From NCBI GenBank assembly GCA_000621985.1, contig KK211381.1, positions 251,238-315,237 on the forward strand: 64,000 nt of DNA, read 5' to 3'. This DNA is from Lachnospiraceae bacterium V9D3004. Lineage in GTDB: Bacteria; Bacillota; Clostridia; Lachnospirales; Lachnospiraceae. The translations under genes and the position numbers were made by a program. Positions 27,524 through 36,945 of the stretch are shown piece after piece (the first letter of the stretch is position 1; each line of letters begins with the position of its first letter). Under the pieces are notes generated by a model, which ran no database searches, was not told where the DNA came from, and worked only from the letters and a program-made list of their open reading frames with translations.

Positions 27524-27663
27524 CTATTCACAGGCTTCCAATAGGCCACAGCCCATATGCTTCGCATATGTCACTGCTTCGCAGTTTATGACTGTGGCTA
27601 TTGGGTATTTATTCGTGCAAGCACGACGAATCAGCATTGTATAGCTGCTAAGCCTGTGAATAG
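27524..27663. repeat. Three-armed palindromic intergenic element
   Basis: A perfect 14-bp outer stem, CTATTCACAGGCTT (27524-27537) with AAGCCTGTGAATAG (27650-27663), encloses further arms. One is a 13-bp arm (27538-27551 with 27592-27604, one bulge) that itself holds the hairpins 27554-27570 (CATATGC-TTC-GCATATG) and 27573-27585 (ACTGC-TTC-GCAGT). Another is centred on CGTGCAAGCACG (27614-27625). A small third arm lies at 27634-27646. It fills the space between yggS and the HlyD-like gene. It has no T-run, so it is not a simple terminator. Confidence 0.85.
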
Positions 27664-27670
27664 TGACACT

Positions 27671-29047
27671 TTATTTATATATGATATCGTCTTCGTCGAT
27701 CAGTTCGGGATTTACAACGATATGATCGTATACCTGCAAACCGTAATCGGTGTGATTTCTTACGATACAGTATTCTTTGTTCTCATAGAGTATATCTACC
27801 TGCTTGAACTGGCAATAACCCTTATTGACATTGTAGACGCCTCTGAGAGTCTTCATCTCGGCAAGCTGGTAAGTTTCTTCGGTTCCGGGCTTTTGCATGG
27901 TCGTACCGGGTTGAAGCATGACTGCATCGATATAGACATAATCTTCATCAACCATGGCAAAAGTTGTGATGTTTTTTGTAACGATCGTATTATTTTCACC
28001 GGCAACCTGATATGTCAATTCATCTACTCCGGTATCGCTGCCTTTTTCAAGGAATGATATCGGAACGATATAGCAGCTCTTATCAACAAGTGATGATACG
28101 GGGATCTTCAATCCTTCGGCAGAATTGAGAAGAAGTTCAATATTGATAAAACGGTCATCTATATATCTTGACATATAATCTGTCAGGAATAATTCGGCGA
28201 AATTTTCGCCTCCCGCAGAAAACAATCTGAAAGGAAGTTTAAGTTTAAGACCGTCTTTACTGAATTTGACCATAACGGTTTTATCATTTTCAAGTTTCGC
28301 ATACTGATCATCGGACAATTTGATCACAATGCTCCAGTCTTCACTTGTTATGACTTTACATACAGGATCGCCCTGGCTTACATTGTCTGAAGTTTTGAGG
28401 ACGGTTTTCGAGTAATTATCCTCATCAAAAGACGATGAAGTGATCTTGTCAGCAGTGATCCCTTCCATACTGTCGGTCCAATATGCGATCACTCCGCTCT
28501 CATTTGTTTTTGTCAGTGTAAATGATGGATCATTGATATCATTAGTGAGCTGTGCATATGATATTGACGATATGTATGATAATACATCATTTTCGACATT
28601 ATATTTGAAATCATATACACTGCTGTAATCCGAAAAATCAAAAGAACTCTTAAAATTACTGATATCTGACTGGATTGTTTTGACATCATAAGAAGTAATA
28701 TCCGAATTATTCTCAAAATCGGCAAGATAATTGTTCATAGAGCCGTCAGGATCTATCGCAAACGCAATAGCACCTTTTGCGACTTTAGTGCCTTTACTGT
28801 TATAGAAATTAACAAAACCCGATGCGGGTGCGTTATATATCTCTTCTGTTCTTACGGCAATACCAACCGTTGTGCTGTTATCTGAGATCTGCTTTTCATT
28901 CACTTCGTAAATGGTGATATGATCTTTGTTAAAAAATGATACAGAATAAAACAAAACATATAATAATATTAAAGAAAATATGACTCCACCTATACTGAAA
29001 CGGGGCTTTTTAAATTTTACAACATTTGACTCTGATCTTCTGGTCAA
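27671..29047 (-). CDS. HlyD-like membrane-anchored adaptor protein
   Basis: 458 residues with a basic N-terminus, one membrane span (about 18-40) and a large extracytoplasmic part. The beginning of that part (residues about 60-95, EEIYNAPASGFVNFYNSKGTK) resembles the biotinyl-lipoyl-like half-domain of HlyD/MFP adaptor proteins; the C-terminal part ends with IVRNHTDYGLQVYDHIVVN. No exporter ATPase or permease is adjacent. Clostridia often carry such a gene beside yggS-sepF, suggesting a cell-envelope or division role, which is inference. Confidence 0.7.
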   Translation of the reverse strand: MTRRSESNVVKFKKPRFSIGGVIFSLILLYVLFYSVSFFNKDHITIYEVNEKQISDNSTTVGIAVRTEEIYNAPASGFVNFYNSKGTKVAKGAIAFAIDPDGSMNNYLADFENNSDITSYDVKTIQSDISNFKSSFDFSDYSSVYDFKYNVENDVLSYISSISYAQLTNDINDPSFTLTKTNESGVIAYWTDSMEGITADKITSSSFDEDNYSKTVLKTSDNVSQGDPVCKVITSEDWSIVIKLSDDQYAKLENDKTVMVKFSKDGLKLKLPFRLFSAGGENFAELFLTDYMSRYIDDRFINIELLLNSAEGLKIPVSSLVDKSCYIVPISFLEKGSDTGVDELTYQVAGENNTIVTKNITTFAMVDEDYVYIDAVMLQPGTTMQKPGTEETYQLAEMKTLRGVYNVNKGYCQFKQVDILYENKEYCIVRNHTDYGLQVYDHIVVNPELIDEDDIIYK

Positions 29048-29063
29048 AAAACAGCACCTTCTT

Positions 29064-30047
29064 TTATTTAATCTTTAATAATTTTGACATCTGTGAATAC
29101 AAAGATTCGGATGAAGAAGCTTTCATCACAACAGATATATAACGATGACCGGTCTTGCGCTCTGATAAGACGGTAAGGCAATATCCGGCAGCACTCGTGG
29201 TTCCGGTTTTGCCGGCAAGAACCTTAACGCCTTTGGGGAGTTTCTGTTCACCGGTCAGATATTTGTCAGTACTCTCATATACCTTGGTTATCTCACGACC
29301 GTTTTTGTCTTTAAAATTCGCCGTATAAGATGCAAGTGATGTTATCTCAAGGAACTTCTCATTTTTTGACAGTTCATTGAGCATAAGGTATATGTCATAA
29401 ACAGTTGTATAATGATTTTCTGCCGGAAGTCCGTGCGGATTAACAAAATTGGTGTCTGCACATCCTATCTTCTTTAATTCGGAATTCATTAATTCAACAA
29501 ACTTCTCTTCACTTCCCGAAATGTGTTCTGCAAGCGCAACACCGGCATCATTTCCCGAATATACAAGAAATGATGTGAGTAAAGTTTCAAAATTGATAAC
29601 GTCGCCTTCCTGAAGGAAACAAAGCTTTGCACCCGGAACATTAAGATTGGCAGCTTCGTGACTGATCGTAACCGTATCTGACATGTTACCGTACTTAAGA
29701 CATACAATAGCTGTTGCAAGTTTTGTTAAACTCGCCGGTTCAAGTCTGTCATATATTCCATTGGCATATAGCATCTTTCCGTCTGTTATATCAACATGCA
29801 AAGCTCCCGAAGCGGTAATGTTCTTGTCAACGTTTTGACCCACTTCCGATTCAGGTATGATGCATTTGTCCGTGCTGAAAGCACTTGCAGTATATAAAGT
29901 ACTGTCGGCGGCAAATGAGCTGATATCACCTGCAGACGAACTGCCGGAATACAGTAACAACTCTTCTGTGCCGTTACAGCCTGATAACAACAATATCATT
30001 ATCAGCACTACAGGTATATGATATATAATTCTCTTTTTACTATCCAA
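29064..30047 (-). CDS. D-alanyl-D-alanine carboxypeptidase (PBP5-like), lipoprotein
   Basis: Trims the terminal D-Ala of peptidoglycan stem peptides (S11 family). The active-site motifs are complete: SxxK in EPASLTKLATAIV, SxN in LVYSGNDAGVAL and KTG in LAGKTGTTS. The N-terminus has a lipobox LLLSGC near residue 24, so it is probably a lipoprotein rather than anchored by the C-terminal amphipathic helix of PBP5; the protein is correspondingly short (327 residues). Confidence 0.92.
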   Translation of the reverse strand: MDSKKRIIYHIPVVLIMILLLSGCNGTEELLLYSGSSSAGDISSFAADSTLYTASAFSTDKCIIPESEVGQNVDKNITASGALHVDITDGKMLYANGIYDRLEPASLTKLATAIVCLKYGNMSDTVTISHEAANLNVPGAKLCFLQEGDVINFETLLTSFLVYSGNDAGVALAEHISGSEEKFVELMNSELKKIGCADTNFVNPHGLPAENHYTTVYDIYLMLNELSKNEKFLEITSLASYTANFKDKNGREITKVYESTDKYLTGEQKLPKGVKVLAGKTGTTSAAGYCLTVLSERKTGHRYISVVMKASSSESLYSQMSKLLKIK

Positions 30048-30074
30048 TATTATTACCTCATTTCAGTAATACGG

Positions 30075-30479
30075 TTATTTGATTGTTGCTCTCCAGTCCA
30101 TATCACCTTTTGCAAGTGCCTTGATAAGAAGTTCTGCCGAGGCAAGGTTGGTTGCAAGAGGAATATTATATCTGTCACACAACTGAACAACATTATTGAC
30201 ATCAGGTTCATGAGGCTTTGGATTAAGCGGATCACGCAGAAATATAACAAGATCGATATCATTGTTTTCAATCTGCGAACCAAGCTGTTTTTCCCCACCC
30301 AGATGTCCGGCAAGATATTTATAAACAGGCAGATTTGTGGCCTCTTCTACCAGTCTGCCTGTAGTTCCCGTAGCATAGATTTCATTATTGACGAGTATCC
30401 CCCGATATGCAATACAAAAATTCTGCATAAGTACCTTTTTGGCATCATGCGCTACAAGTCCGATTTTCAATTGTACCAC
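30075..30479 (-). CDS. mgsA: Methylglyoxal synthase
   Basis: Converts dihydroxyacetone phosphate to methylglyoxal, a bypass that releases phosphate. Conserved segments: LVAHDAKK, ATGTTGRLVEE, GHLGGEKQLG, and FLRDPLNPKPHEPDV with the catalytic Asp. 134 residues is normal. It follows rodA by 29 bases and closes the cell-shape cluster, as in related Clostridia. Confidence 0.95.
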   Translation of the reverse strand: MVQLKIGLVAHDAKKVLMQNFCIAYRGILVNNEIYATGTTGRLVEEATNLPVYKYLAGHLGGEKQLGSQIENNDIDLVIFLRDPLNPKPHEPDVNNVVQLCDRYNIPLATNLASAELLIKALAKGDMDWRATIK

Positions 30480-30508
30480 CCCACATTATATTTTATAAAA
30501 TACTTTCT

Positions 30509-31744
30509 TTATTCCGGCAACTCAGTCTTGAATTTGATCTCGGACAGATCATGCAGACTGTTCTTGATCAAAAATCCTTTGCCAAGAGCCTTGGATGCAG
30601 GCTGTATACCGATATTTAACAGCACCCCTACCGCTAACATATAGGTAAACATCGCACTAAGTCCGGAGCTTATAAAAGGCAATGGCAGACCGGTGTTCGG
30701 AAGTATCATTGTTGCAACACCTATATTTGCAAAAACCTGGAACATAAACATGGACGCTATTCCGATTGCTATCATACGCCCCAGGTAATCGACGGCTTTT
30801 TTTGCCACAACAAGACATAGTATAATAAAGAGGAAAAGAACCGCAATTATGGCAACTGAGCCAATAAACCCATATTCTTCTCCTATTGCCGACCATATAA
30901 AATCACTTTCGGTTACGTCAACCTTATTGTAATTACGTGAATCCGAGGCGCCGCCAAGCAGATATTTTCCGTAAAGTTTTCCTGAAGATATCGCATCAAT
31001 GGACATATTCTGCTGATATGCGTCATCCGGATATTTTTCAGGCTCGAGGAATCCCATGATCCTTCCAACCTGATACGGTTTGAAAAACATAGGTTCAGGC
31101 TGAAACAGATTCCATATTAGCCCACCTGCCAGTATAACGGCAATGGCAAGAACCGGAAGCAATACTCTGTATGCAGCACCCGATGAATATATCATCATTC
31201 CCAGAATAAACAATATTACAAGACTGGAAGACAGATCGGGCTGTTTGATGATGAAAAATACAGGAACAGACGTGACCAACACTGCCAGAAAAACAGGCAA
31301 CAGTGTATGCAGTTTGTTCTGTAATTTGTTAAATAAAACAGCAAGTACGATTATTATCATCAGTTTGCACAGCTCTGACGGCTGAAGGTCAAAGCCCGGA
31401 AATCTGATCCATCGATATGCTTCCTTGTTATTGTTCTTTCCGAGCGGAGTATATTTTGTTGCAGCAACAAGAGCTGTGACAACCAGATAATATACGACTA
31501 CAAATTTACATATAAAATGATAATCAATTATTGATACAACAGCCATTATTACCAGACCGATAGATATACCTATCAGCTGTTTGCCATAATCCGCCACTTC
31601 ATTTCCGGTACCGATGATCCAGATGGTGAATACACTGATCGCACATAATATTAAAACAACCAATACCAAGGGCAGATTATATTTTTTCCATTCATAATTC
31701 ATTGCAAGGATAAAATCCTTTAATTTTATCCATGTACGCTGCAT
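30509..31744 (-). CDS. rodA: RodA-type peptidoglycan glycosyltransferase (SEDS)
   Basis: SEDS-family polymerase working with PBP2 in sidewall synthesis. About ten membrane spans are seen, with the family blocks YRWIRFPGFDLQPSE, SGKLYGKYLLGG, ESDFIWSAIGEEYGFIG and the C-terminal GLPLPFISSGLSAM. Assignment to RodA rather than FtsW rests on the company of mreBCD and mrdA. 411 residues. Confidence 0.93.
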   Translation of the reverse strand: MQRTWIKLKDFILAMNYEWKKYNLPLVLVVLILCAISVFTIWIIGTGNEVADYGKQLIGISIGLVIMAVVSIIDYHFICKFVVVYYLVVTALVAATKYTPLGKNNNKEAYRWIRFPGFDLQPSELCKLMIIIVLAVLFNKLQNKLHTLLPVFLAVLVTSVPVFFIIKQPDLSSSLVILFILGMMIYSSGAAYRVLLPVLAIAVILAGGLIWNLFQPEPMFFKPYQVGRIMGFLEPEKYPDDAYQQNMSIDAISSGKLYGKYLLGGASDSRNYNKVDVTESDFIWSAIGEEYGFIGSVAIIAVLFLFIILCLVVAKKAVDYLGRMIAIGIASMFMFQVFANIGVATMILPNTGLPLPFISSGLSAMFTYMLAVGVLLNIGIQPASKALGKGFLIKNSLHDLSEIKFKTELPE

Positions 31745-31755
31745 ATCAAATCACC

Positions 31756-32028
31756 TTAACTATTCTTGACTTTCATCTCACTGATCGGAATGTTGGCAAT
31801 AAGAGCCGGAACGCTTCCGTTGCCCTCAGCTGATTCGGTCTGTGTGATCTTAATATCAAGACCTTTCGTATCTATCTCAACATATCTTGATATTACATTA
31901 ATAATATCTGTCTTCATCTGTTCCATTAATTCCGGTGAGCAGTTGGCACGGTCCGATACAAGAACAAGCTTGAGTCGGTCTTTTGCAACACTTCCGGATG
32001 ATTTTTTTCTGAAAAAATTCTCAAACAT
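31756..32028 (-). CDS. minE: Cell division topological specificity factor MinE
   Basis: Stimulates MinD ATPase and displaces MinC to drive pole-to-pole oscillation. It has an N-terminal amphipathic start MFENFFRKK, RLKLVLVSDRANCSPELMEQ with the MinD-contacting helix, and the topological domain to about residue 85. The ATG at 32028 follows a GGAGG located inside the longer open frame, giving about 90 residues. Last gene of the minCDE set. Confidence 0.94.
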   Translation of the reverse strand: MFENFFRKKSSGSVAKDRLKLVLVSDRANCSPELMEQMKTDIINVISRYVEIDTKGLDIKITQTESAEGNGSVPALIANIPISEMKVKNS

Positions 32029-32043
32029 TATGTATTCCTCCAA

Positions 32044-32838
32044 TTAGTCTTTCTTCTTGAACTTAGAAAAAAACTTGGAGAAGAATCCGTTCTTCTCAAA
32101 TAGATCAAGCCAAGGCACATCTTCACCGATTATTCTTCTGCTTATATTCATGAATGCTCTTCCGGACATTGTATTGGAACCAACAAGCGGTTCACCCTTA
32201 TTGGTAGAGATTACAATATTCTCGTCATCCGGAACAACACCGATGAGGTTAATATGCAATACTTCAACAACATCTTCGCTTGAAAGCATCTCTTCCTTTT
32301 TGACCATATCAGGACGAATCCTGTTGACGATAAGATCAGTCTGAGGCATCTCCGCAGCTTCAAGAAGACCGATTATACGATCGGCATCTCTGACAGCCGA
32401 CATCTCAGGTGTTGTTACTATCAAAGCTCTTGTGGCACCTGCGATCGCATTCTTGAATCCCTGCTCGATTCCGGCAGGACAATCCATAATAATATAATCA
32501 AAATCATCCTTAAGCTGTTCTGCAAGCTTTTTCATCTGTTCAGGTGAAACAGCATTCTTATCTTTTGTCTGCGCCGAAGGAAGCAGATAAAGATTCGGAG
32601 TTCTCTTGTCTTTTATAAGCGCCTGATTAATACGGCAATTACCTTCTATAACGTCTACAAGATTGTATACTATCCTGTTTTCAAGACCCATTACGACGTC
32701 AAGATTCCTAAGTCCTATATCGGTATCGATAAGAACAACAGACTTACCGAGCTTTGCAAGACCTGTTCCGATATTTGCAGTGGTAGTTGTCTTTCCAACA
32801 CCACCTTTTCCAGATGTTACAACAATTACTTCTCCCAT
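32044..32838 (-). CDS. minD: Septum site-determining ATPase MinD
   Basis: Membrane-binding ParA-type ATPase that recruits MinC. The deviant Walker A GKGGVGKTTTTANIG is near residue 10, DTDIGLRNLDVVMGLE follows, and MDCPAGIEQGF is the Walker B region. The C-terminal FFSKFFSKFKKK is the amphipathic membrane-targeting helix. 264 residues. Confidence 0.97.
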   Translation of the reverse strand: MGEVIVVTSGKGGVGKTTTTANIGTGLAKLGKSVVLIDTDIGLRNLDVVMGLENRIVYNLVDVIEGNCRINQALIKDKRTPNLYLLPSAQTKDKNAVSPEQMKKLAEQLKDDFDYIIMDCPAGIEQGFKNAIAGATRALIVTTPEMSAVRDADRIIGLLEAAEMPQTDLIVNRIRPDMVKKEEMLSSEDVVEVLHINLIGVVPDDENIVISTNKGEPLVGSNTMSGRAFMNISRRIIGEDVPWLDLFEKNGFFSKFFSKFKKKD

Positions 32839-32856
32839 AATTTGATCTCCTCCAGT

Positions 32857-33561
32857 TTAATCTAATTGTATATCTCTTAATGATTCACGGTTTATGTTCT
32901 CAATATATATATTACCGTTTTCACAATAAGCGATTTGGGGTTGTGATGATTTTTTGTTTGCATGCTTGTTGTCGGGTGACCTGGCGATCGTATCACATAT
33001 GCGGATCTGTGTTGGATTCATATTAAGCGCCGCAACAAATGCATGGCTGTTACCGCCGGCACCGGCAAATACCTGACCATTCAGGTTGCCCAGTACGACA
33101 ACGCTTCCTTTTGATACGACCTGTGCACCGCCGTTAACGTCACCAAGTACGATAACACTTGTGTCAAAATCTATCATCTGGCCGTTTCTGAGCGTTCCTT
33201 TATAGAATCTTCCGGAATTGATCTTCTTTGCTTCGGCTTCGGCTTCAATCCTGTTAAGATTGTCACTAAGAGCCTGCGTCATCTTTTTCTCAACTTCCGG
33301 GTCATCTTCTGTCACACATACTATATTCAAATCCGTGCACTCCGATATTATTCCAACGATCTCGAATTTCTCTTCGTCAGTGAGATTCCTTCCGTGAAAT
33401 GAAAGTGCAGCGGAAACATCACCAAAAAAATCAGATGATTTGGTAAATTTTTCCTTTATTTCTTCAAGGAGCTTGCTGTATTCAAGATTGCTGTCGAGTG
33501 TGACCACAAGACAAAAACCTATCGATGATTTGCTACCTTTGATATTTACAGGACTTTTCAC
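32857..33561 (-). CDS. minC: Septum site-determining protein MinC
   Basis: FtsZ assembly inhibitor. The N-terminal FtsZ-binding domain (about 1-105) is divergent. The C-terminal beta-helix domain is clear from LRNGQMIDFDTSVIVLGDVN, GSVVVLGNLNGQVFAG and AALNMNPTQIRI, which bind MinD. 234 residues, upstream of minD by 18 bases. Confidence 0.95.
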   Translation of the reverse strand: MKSPVNIKGSKSSIGFCLVVTLDSNLEYSKLLEEIKEKFTKSSDFFGDVSAALSFHGRNLTDEEKFEIVGIISECTDLNIVCVTEDDPEVEKKMTQALSDNLNRIEAEAEAKKINSGRFYKGTLRNGQMIDFDTSVIVLGDVNGGAQVVSKGSVVVLGNLNGQVFAGAGGNSHAFVAALNMNPTQIRICDTIARSPDNKHANKKSSQPQIAYCENGNIYIENINRESLRDIQLD

Positions 33562-33576
33562 TTATATTCCTCCCTA

Positions 33577-36432
33577 TTAATCCGAAAATGCATGGCTTTG
33601 ATTTTCAGGTCTGGTAACTTTACCGTTAAGTATTGATTTGCGTTTGTCTTTATCATAATAATATATATAGATATCTCTTGCAAGCTCGGCCGCATTACCG
33701 GAAGTATATCCGTTGGGGATAACAGTTGTAAGCGATATCTCGGGATTCTCATACGGAGCATATGATACAAACAGAGCATGGTTCGGTTTTGAATCATTCT
33801 CCTGCGCCGTACCGGTCTTGCCGGCTACTTCTACTGCTTCGACCTTTTTAAAAAGTGAAGCAACGGAACCGCCGGTGATGACCTTTCTCATGCCGTCATG
33901 TATAAGATTCCATGTATTTGCAGAGATATTAACATTACTATGGACTTTTGCCTTGTTATTCTTGTCTTTATTCTTACCGGTAAGGTGTATCTTATCAATA
34001 AGAGTAAGATTATAACATGTACCCGAATTTGCGATAGTTGTCACATATCTTGATAACTGGGCAGGCGTAAAACTGTTGGTACCCTGTCCGATCGCGGATC
34101 TTACACAGTCTTTGTCGGATATCTGTGGTGTTGCCTCGGACAATTCTATACCCGATTGTTCATTAAGACCATATAATGTGGCATATTTATCAAGTGTTTT
34201 CAATCCTTTATTATGATTGAGAACCTTATCAGTTGTCAAGCCCAATCTGTAACCAATTTCATAATAGAAGTAGTTACATGAATATTTGAGTGCATCGGTT
34301 ACATCGATCTTTCCATGAGAGGTTGGACTCCAGCACTCTGGTGAAGGATTGACTTCCGTAAATTTATGCTTATCCAGTATCTTTTCTTTCGGACCGACGA
34401 GTATTCCCGGTTCTTCAAGTGCTGCCGTAGAAGTTACCATCTTGAATGTCGAACCCGGAGCGGTCTTTTGCATGGAAGGTCTGTTAATAAGAGGATATGA
34501 TGCATTGCTCATGACATCATTATAGTAATCGGTATCGATATCATTGGCAAACTTATTATTGTCATAGGTCGGATACGTGACATAAGCCTTCACATCACCT
34601 GTTTTAACATCGGTGATCACGACAGAACCCGAACAGGGATCCAGTGCAAGCATTGCAGGCGTGAGCTCTAAACTTGTAATCTTACTGATGACAAAATTAT
34701 AAGCATCAAGTTCACCTGAGATTATTGCTTCGCGTTGACCGTCTTTTGCTTTTACAACACCCTGATCTATAAGTATAATACATAATTCCGAACCGCTTAT
34801 ATCGAATCCGTAGATCATGTATTTATATATGATCTTATTAAATGAACTGTTATTATCAAGAATTGAAAAAACATATTGTTTTACAAAATCAAACAGTTCC
34901 GAAGTGGTATAAAAATTAGTGTCAATGTTCAGTCTGTCATAATCCACATAATTATTGATTATAGCAAATTCAAGGAAATTGCTCAAGCTGAGCTTACCGT
35001 TCACATAATCAAGATACGTCTTATTACTCTTATCTATCTGGTCGGTCATGATTATCTTGTTGTCACATAACAGATTATATATATATTTCATATATTCCCT
35101 GTATTCATCATTCATTTTGCCCTGTGCTTTCTTATAACCGATCTTAAGATATGAATCAAGTCTGCTCATAACTTTCGTCTTGGCTTTACCAAACTTTTTG
35201 TATACACTTTTTTCGGTAAGAGTGGCTTTTTTCTTTGCAAAATGCGACGTGTCTATAATATTGTTTGATATAAATGAATTATATACGTCGTATATGGGAA
35301 TTCTTATATCCGAAGCCGATTTACCTTTGGTTCCGGCATCCGTACTGTTATTTATCTTTGATATAAGTATACCGGCAAGTTTCTTTTCAAGGATCTCATA
35401 ACAGGCTTTTTGAAGGTCTGCGTCTATTGTCAGATATATGTCGTTGCCTGCTACCGGATCGTTTATTTTTTCAAGGCTTACAAGTCTTGAATTATTATCA
35501 ATGACTATACGCTCGGATCCTTTTTCGCCGCGGAGCATCTCTTCCATCGACAGTTCAATGCCGGTTTTTCCGATCTGATCTGTCAGATTATATTCATAAT
35601 CTTTGAAATTCTCTTTTATTGAATCAATGTCTTCCGCATGTACAGGACCGGTATATCCGATAATGTTCGAAAAATATCTGCTGTCAAAATATACACGTTT
35701 CGTATCCTGCCTGATGCTTACACCCGGCATCTCGGCACTGTTTTCCTTTATTGCGATAACGGTTGCGTTCTTAACTCCTGAAGATACAATGACCGGAATA
35801 TACTTTGTATAATTATTTACAAGCATTGAATAACGTATTTTCATTATTTCCAGAGCATCTTCCACTGAATAGTCATCGCTAATGTCGAACTTGGGACCGT
35901 TCGCTGAAGTGTCATGACAGAAGTATTCATACATGTCTTCTGCTGTCGCATTAAGCTGTTCCGATGAAAGCTCATCGACAGACTTCACAAAATACGCATC
36001 TCTCTTAAATCTTAATACGGCAGAGTCATCAACGCTGAATTCAAGCTTGTTTTCTTTGTTCAGTTTTATCTCAAAATCAAGATCGATCTTATCACCGTTA
36101 GCTTTGATTATATTGATCATCTCATATATCATTGCATTCTTTTTTGCATTATCGGTAACTTCTCCGGTATCTTCAATAATTACCGAATAAGACAATTCGT
36201 TGGTTGCAAGAAGCTTTCCGTTGCAATCATATATCTTTCCTCTTGTGCTTTTAATATCCCTGCTTTTTTCGGTTGTTACGATCGTTTTGTCGATAAATGT
36301 ATCGCCTTTTACGATCTGAAGATTGAACATACGTATAATAACAACAACAAATAACAGTATATATACTATAACGATCGGAACCAGTCTTGAACTGAACAAT
36401 CTTTTTAAATGTAACATCAGATTATCAAGCAA
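33577..36432 (-). CDS. mrdA: Penicillin-binding protein 2 (class B transpeptidase), enlarged
   Basis: Crosslinks sidewall peptidoglycan together with RodA. One N-terminal membrane span (about 17-37) precedes the dimerisation (pedestal) domain with STRGKIYDCNGKLLA. The transpeptidase domain has SxxK in GSTFKMVTS (Ser near 660), SxN in YSCNYFYYE and KTG in AGKTGTAQE. At 951 residues it is much longer than a typical PBP2: about 240 Lys/Tyr/Asp-rich residues (about 350-595) are inserted between NDIYLTIDADLQ and GSVVITDVKTGDV. It lies between mreD and minC. Confidence 0.95.
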   Translation of the reverse strand: MLDNLMLHLKRLFSSRLVPIVIVYILLFVVVIIRMFNLQIVKGDTFIDKTIVTTEKSRDIKSTRGKIYDCNGKLLATNELSYSVIIEDTGEVTDNAKKNAMIYEMINIIKANGDKIDLDFEIKLNKENKLEFSVDDSAVLRFKRDAYFVKSVDELSSEQLNATAEDMYEYFCHDTSANGPKFDISDDYSVEDALEIMKIRYSMLVNNYTKYIPVIVSSGVKNATVIAIKENSAEMPGVSIRQDTKRVYFDSRYFSNIIGYTGPVHAEDIDSIKENFKDYEYNLTDQIGKTGIELSMEEMLRGEKGSERIVIDNNSRLVSLEKINDPVAGNDIYLTIDADLQKACYEILEKKLAGILISKINNSTDAGTKGKSASDIRIPIYDVYNSFISNNIIDTSHFAKKKATLTEKSVYKKFGKAKTKVMSRLDSYLKIGYKKAQGKMNDEYREYMKYIYNLLCDNKIIMTDQIDKSNKTYLDYVNGKLSLSNFLEFAIINNYVDYDRLNIDTNFYTTSELFDFVKQYVFSILDNNSSFNKIIYKYMIYGFDISGSELCIILIDQGVVKAKDGQREAIISGELDAYNFVISKITSLELTPAMLALDPCSGSVVITDVKTGDVKAYVTYPTYDNNKFANDIDTDYYNDVMSNASYPLINRPSMQKTAPGSTFKMVTSTAALEEPGILVGPKEKILDKHKFTEVNPSPECWSPTSHGKIDVTDALKYSCNYFYYEIGYRLGLTTDKVLNHNKGLKTLDKYATLYGLNEQSGIELSEATPQISDKDCVRSAIGQGTNSFTPAQLSRYVTTIANSGTCYNLTLIDKIHLTGKNKDKNNKAKVHSNVNISANTWNLIHDGMRKVITGGSVASLFKKVEAVEVAGKTGTAQENDSKPNHALFVSYAPYENPEISLTTVIPNGYTSGNAAELARDIYIYYYDKDKRKSILNGKVTRPENQSHAFSD

Positions 36433-36945
36433 TTAGAATTCCTCCCTGTTTTCAGGACTTACCGTAAGTCTGTAAACCATAACGATAATTTTGAAAAATA
36501 CGATGGCTGCGAGCATCGTGTACAATACTTCCGGCAGAATGATATTATTGAAATAATATATAAAATCAAGTCTGCCTCTCAATAAAAATTCAAACACGTA
36601 ATATAACATTCCGTATGCCATATCGCATATTCCGATAAGAACAAGCGGAACCGAAAAATTATTCTTAAGATATATATTGTGTCCGTAACCTGATAAAAAG
36701 CCGATGATCACATATATCAGTGCATGTAATCCTATGACGGAACCGAATATCAGATCAGACATAAGACCGCACATAAGCGCAGTGATTATTCCGTCTTTAT
36801 GTCCGTTAATATATCCGGATGATACTGTAAGTATCAACAACAGATTGGGGACAACACCGGCCAGTCTCATATGCCAAAACAGAGTAGTCTGTAATATATA
36901 GCATATTATCAGCAGTATTATGCTGCAGATGATCCTTTTAATCAT
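36433..36945 (-). CDS. mreD: Rod shape-determining protein MreD
   Basis: Small polytopic membrane protein of 170 residues with about five spans, located exactly between mreC and mrdA. Sequence conservation in this family is low; GVVPNLLLI and the spacing of hydrophobic segments plus position carry the call. Its start overlaps the mreC stop by 8 bases. Confidence 0.9.
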   Translation of the reverse strand: MIKRIICSIILLIICYILQTTLFWHMRLAGVVPNLLLILTVSSGYINGHKDGIITALMCGLMSDLIFGSVIGLHALIYVIIGFLSGYGHNIYLKNNFSVPLVLIGICDMAYGMLYYVFEFLLRGRLDFIYYFNNIILPEVLYTMLAAIVFFKIIVMVYRLTVSPENREEF

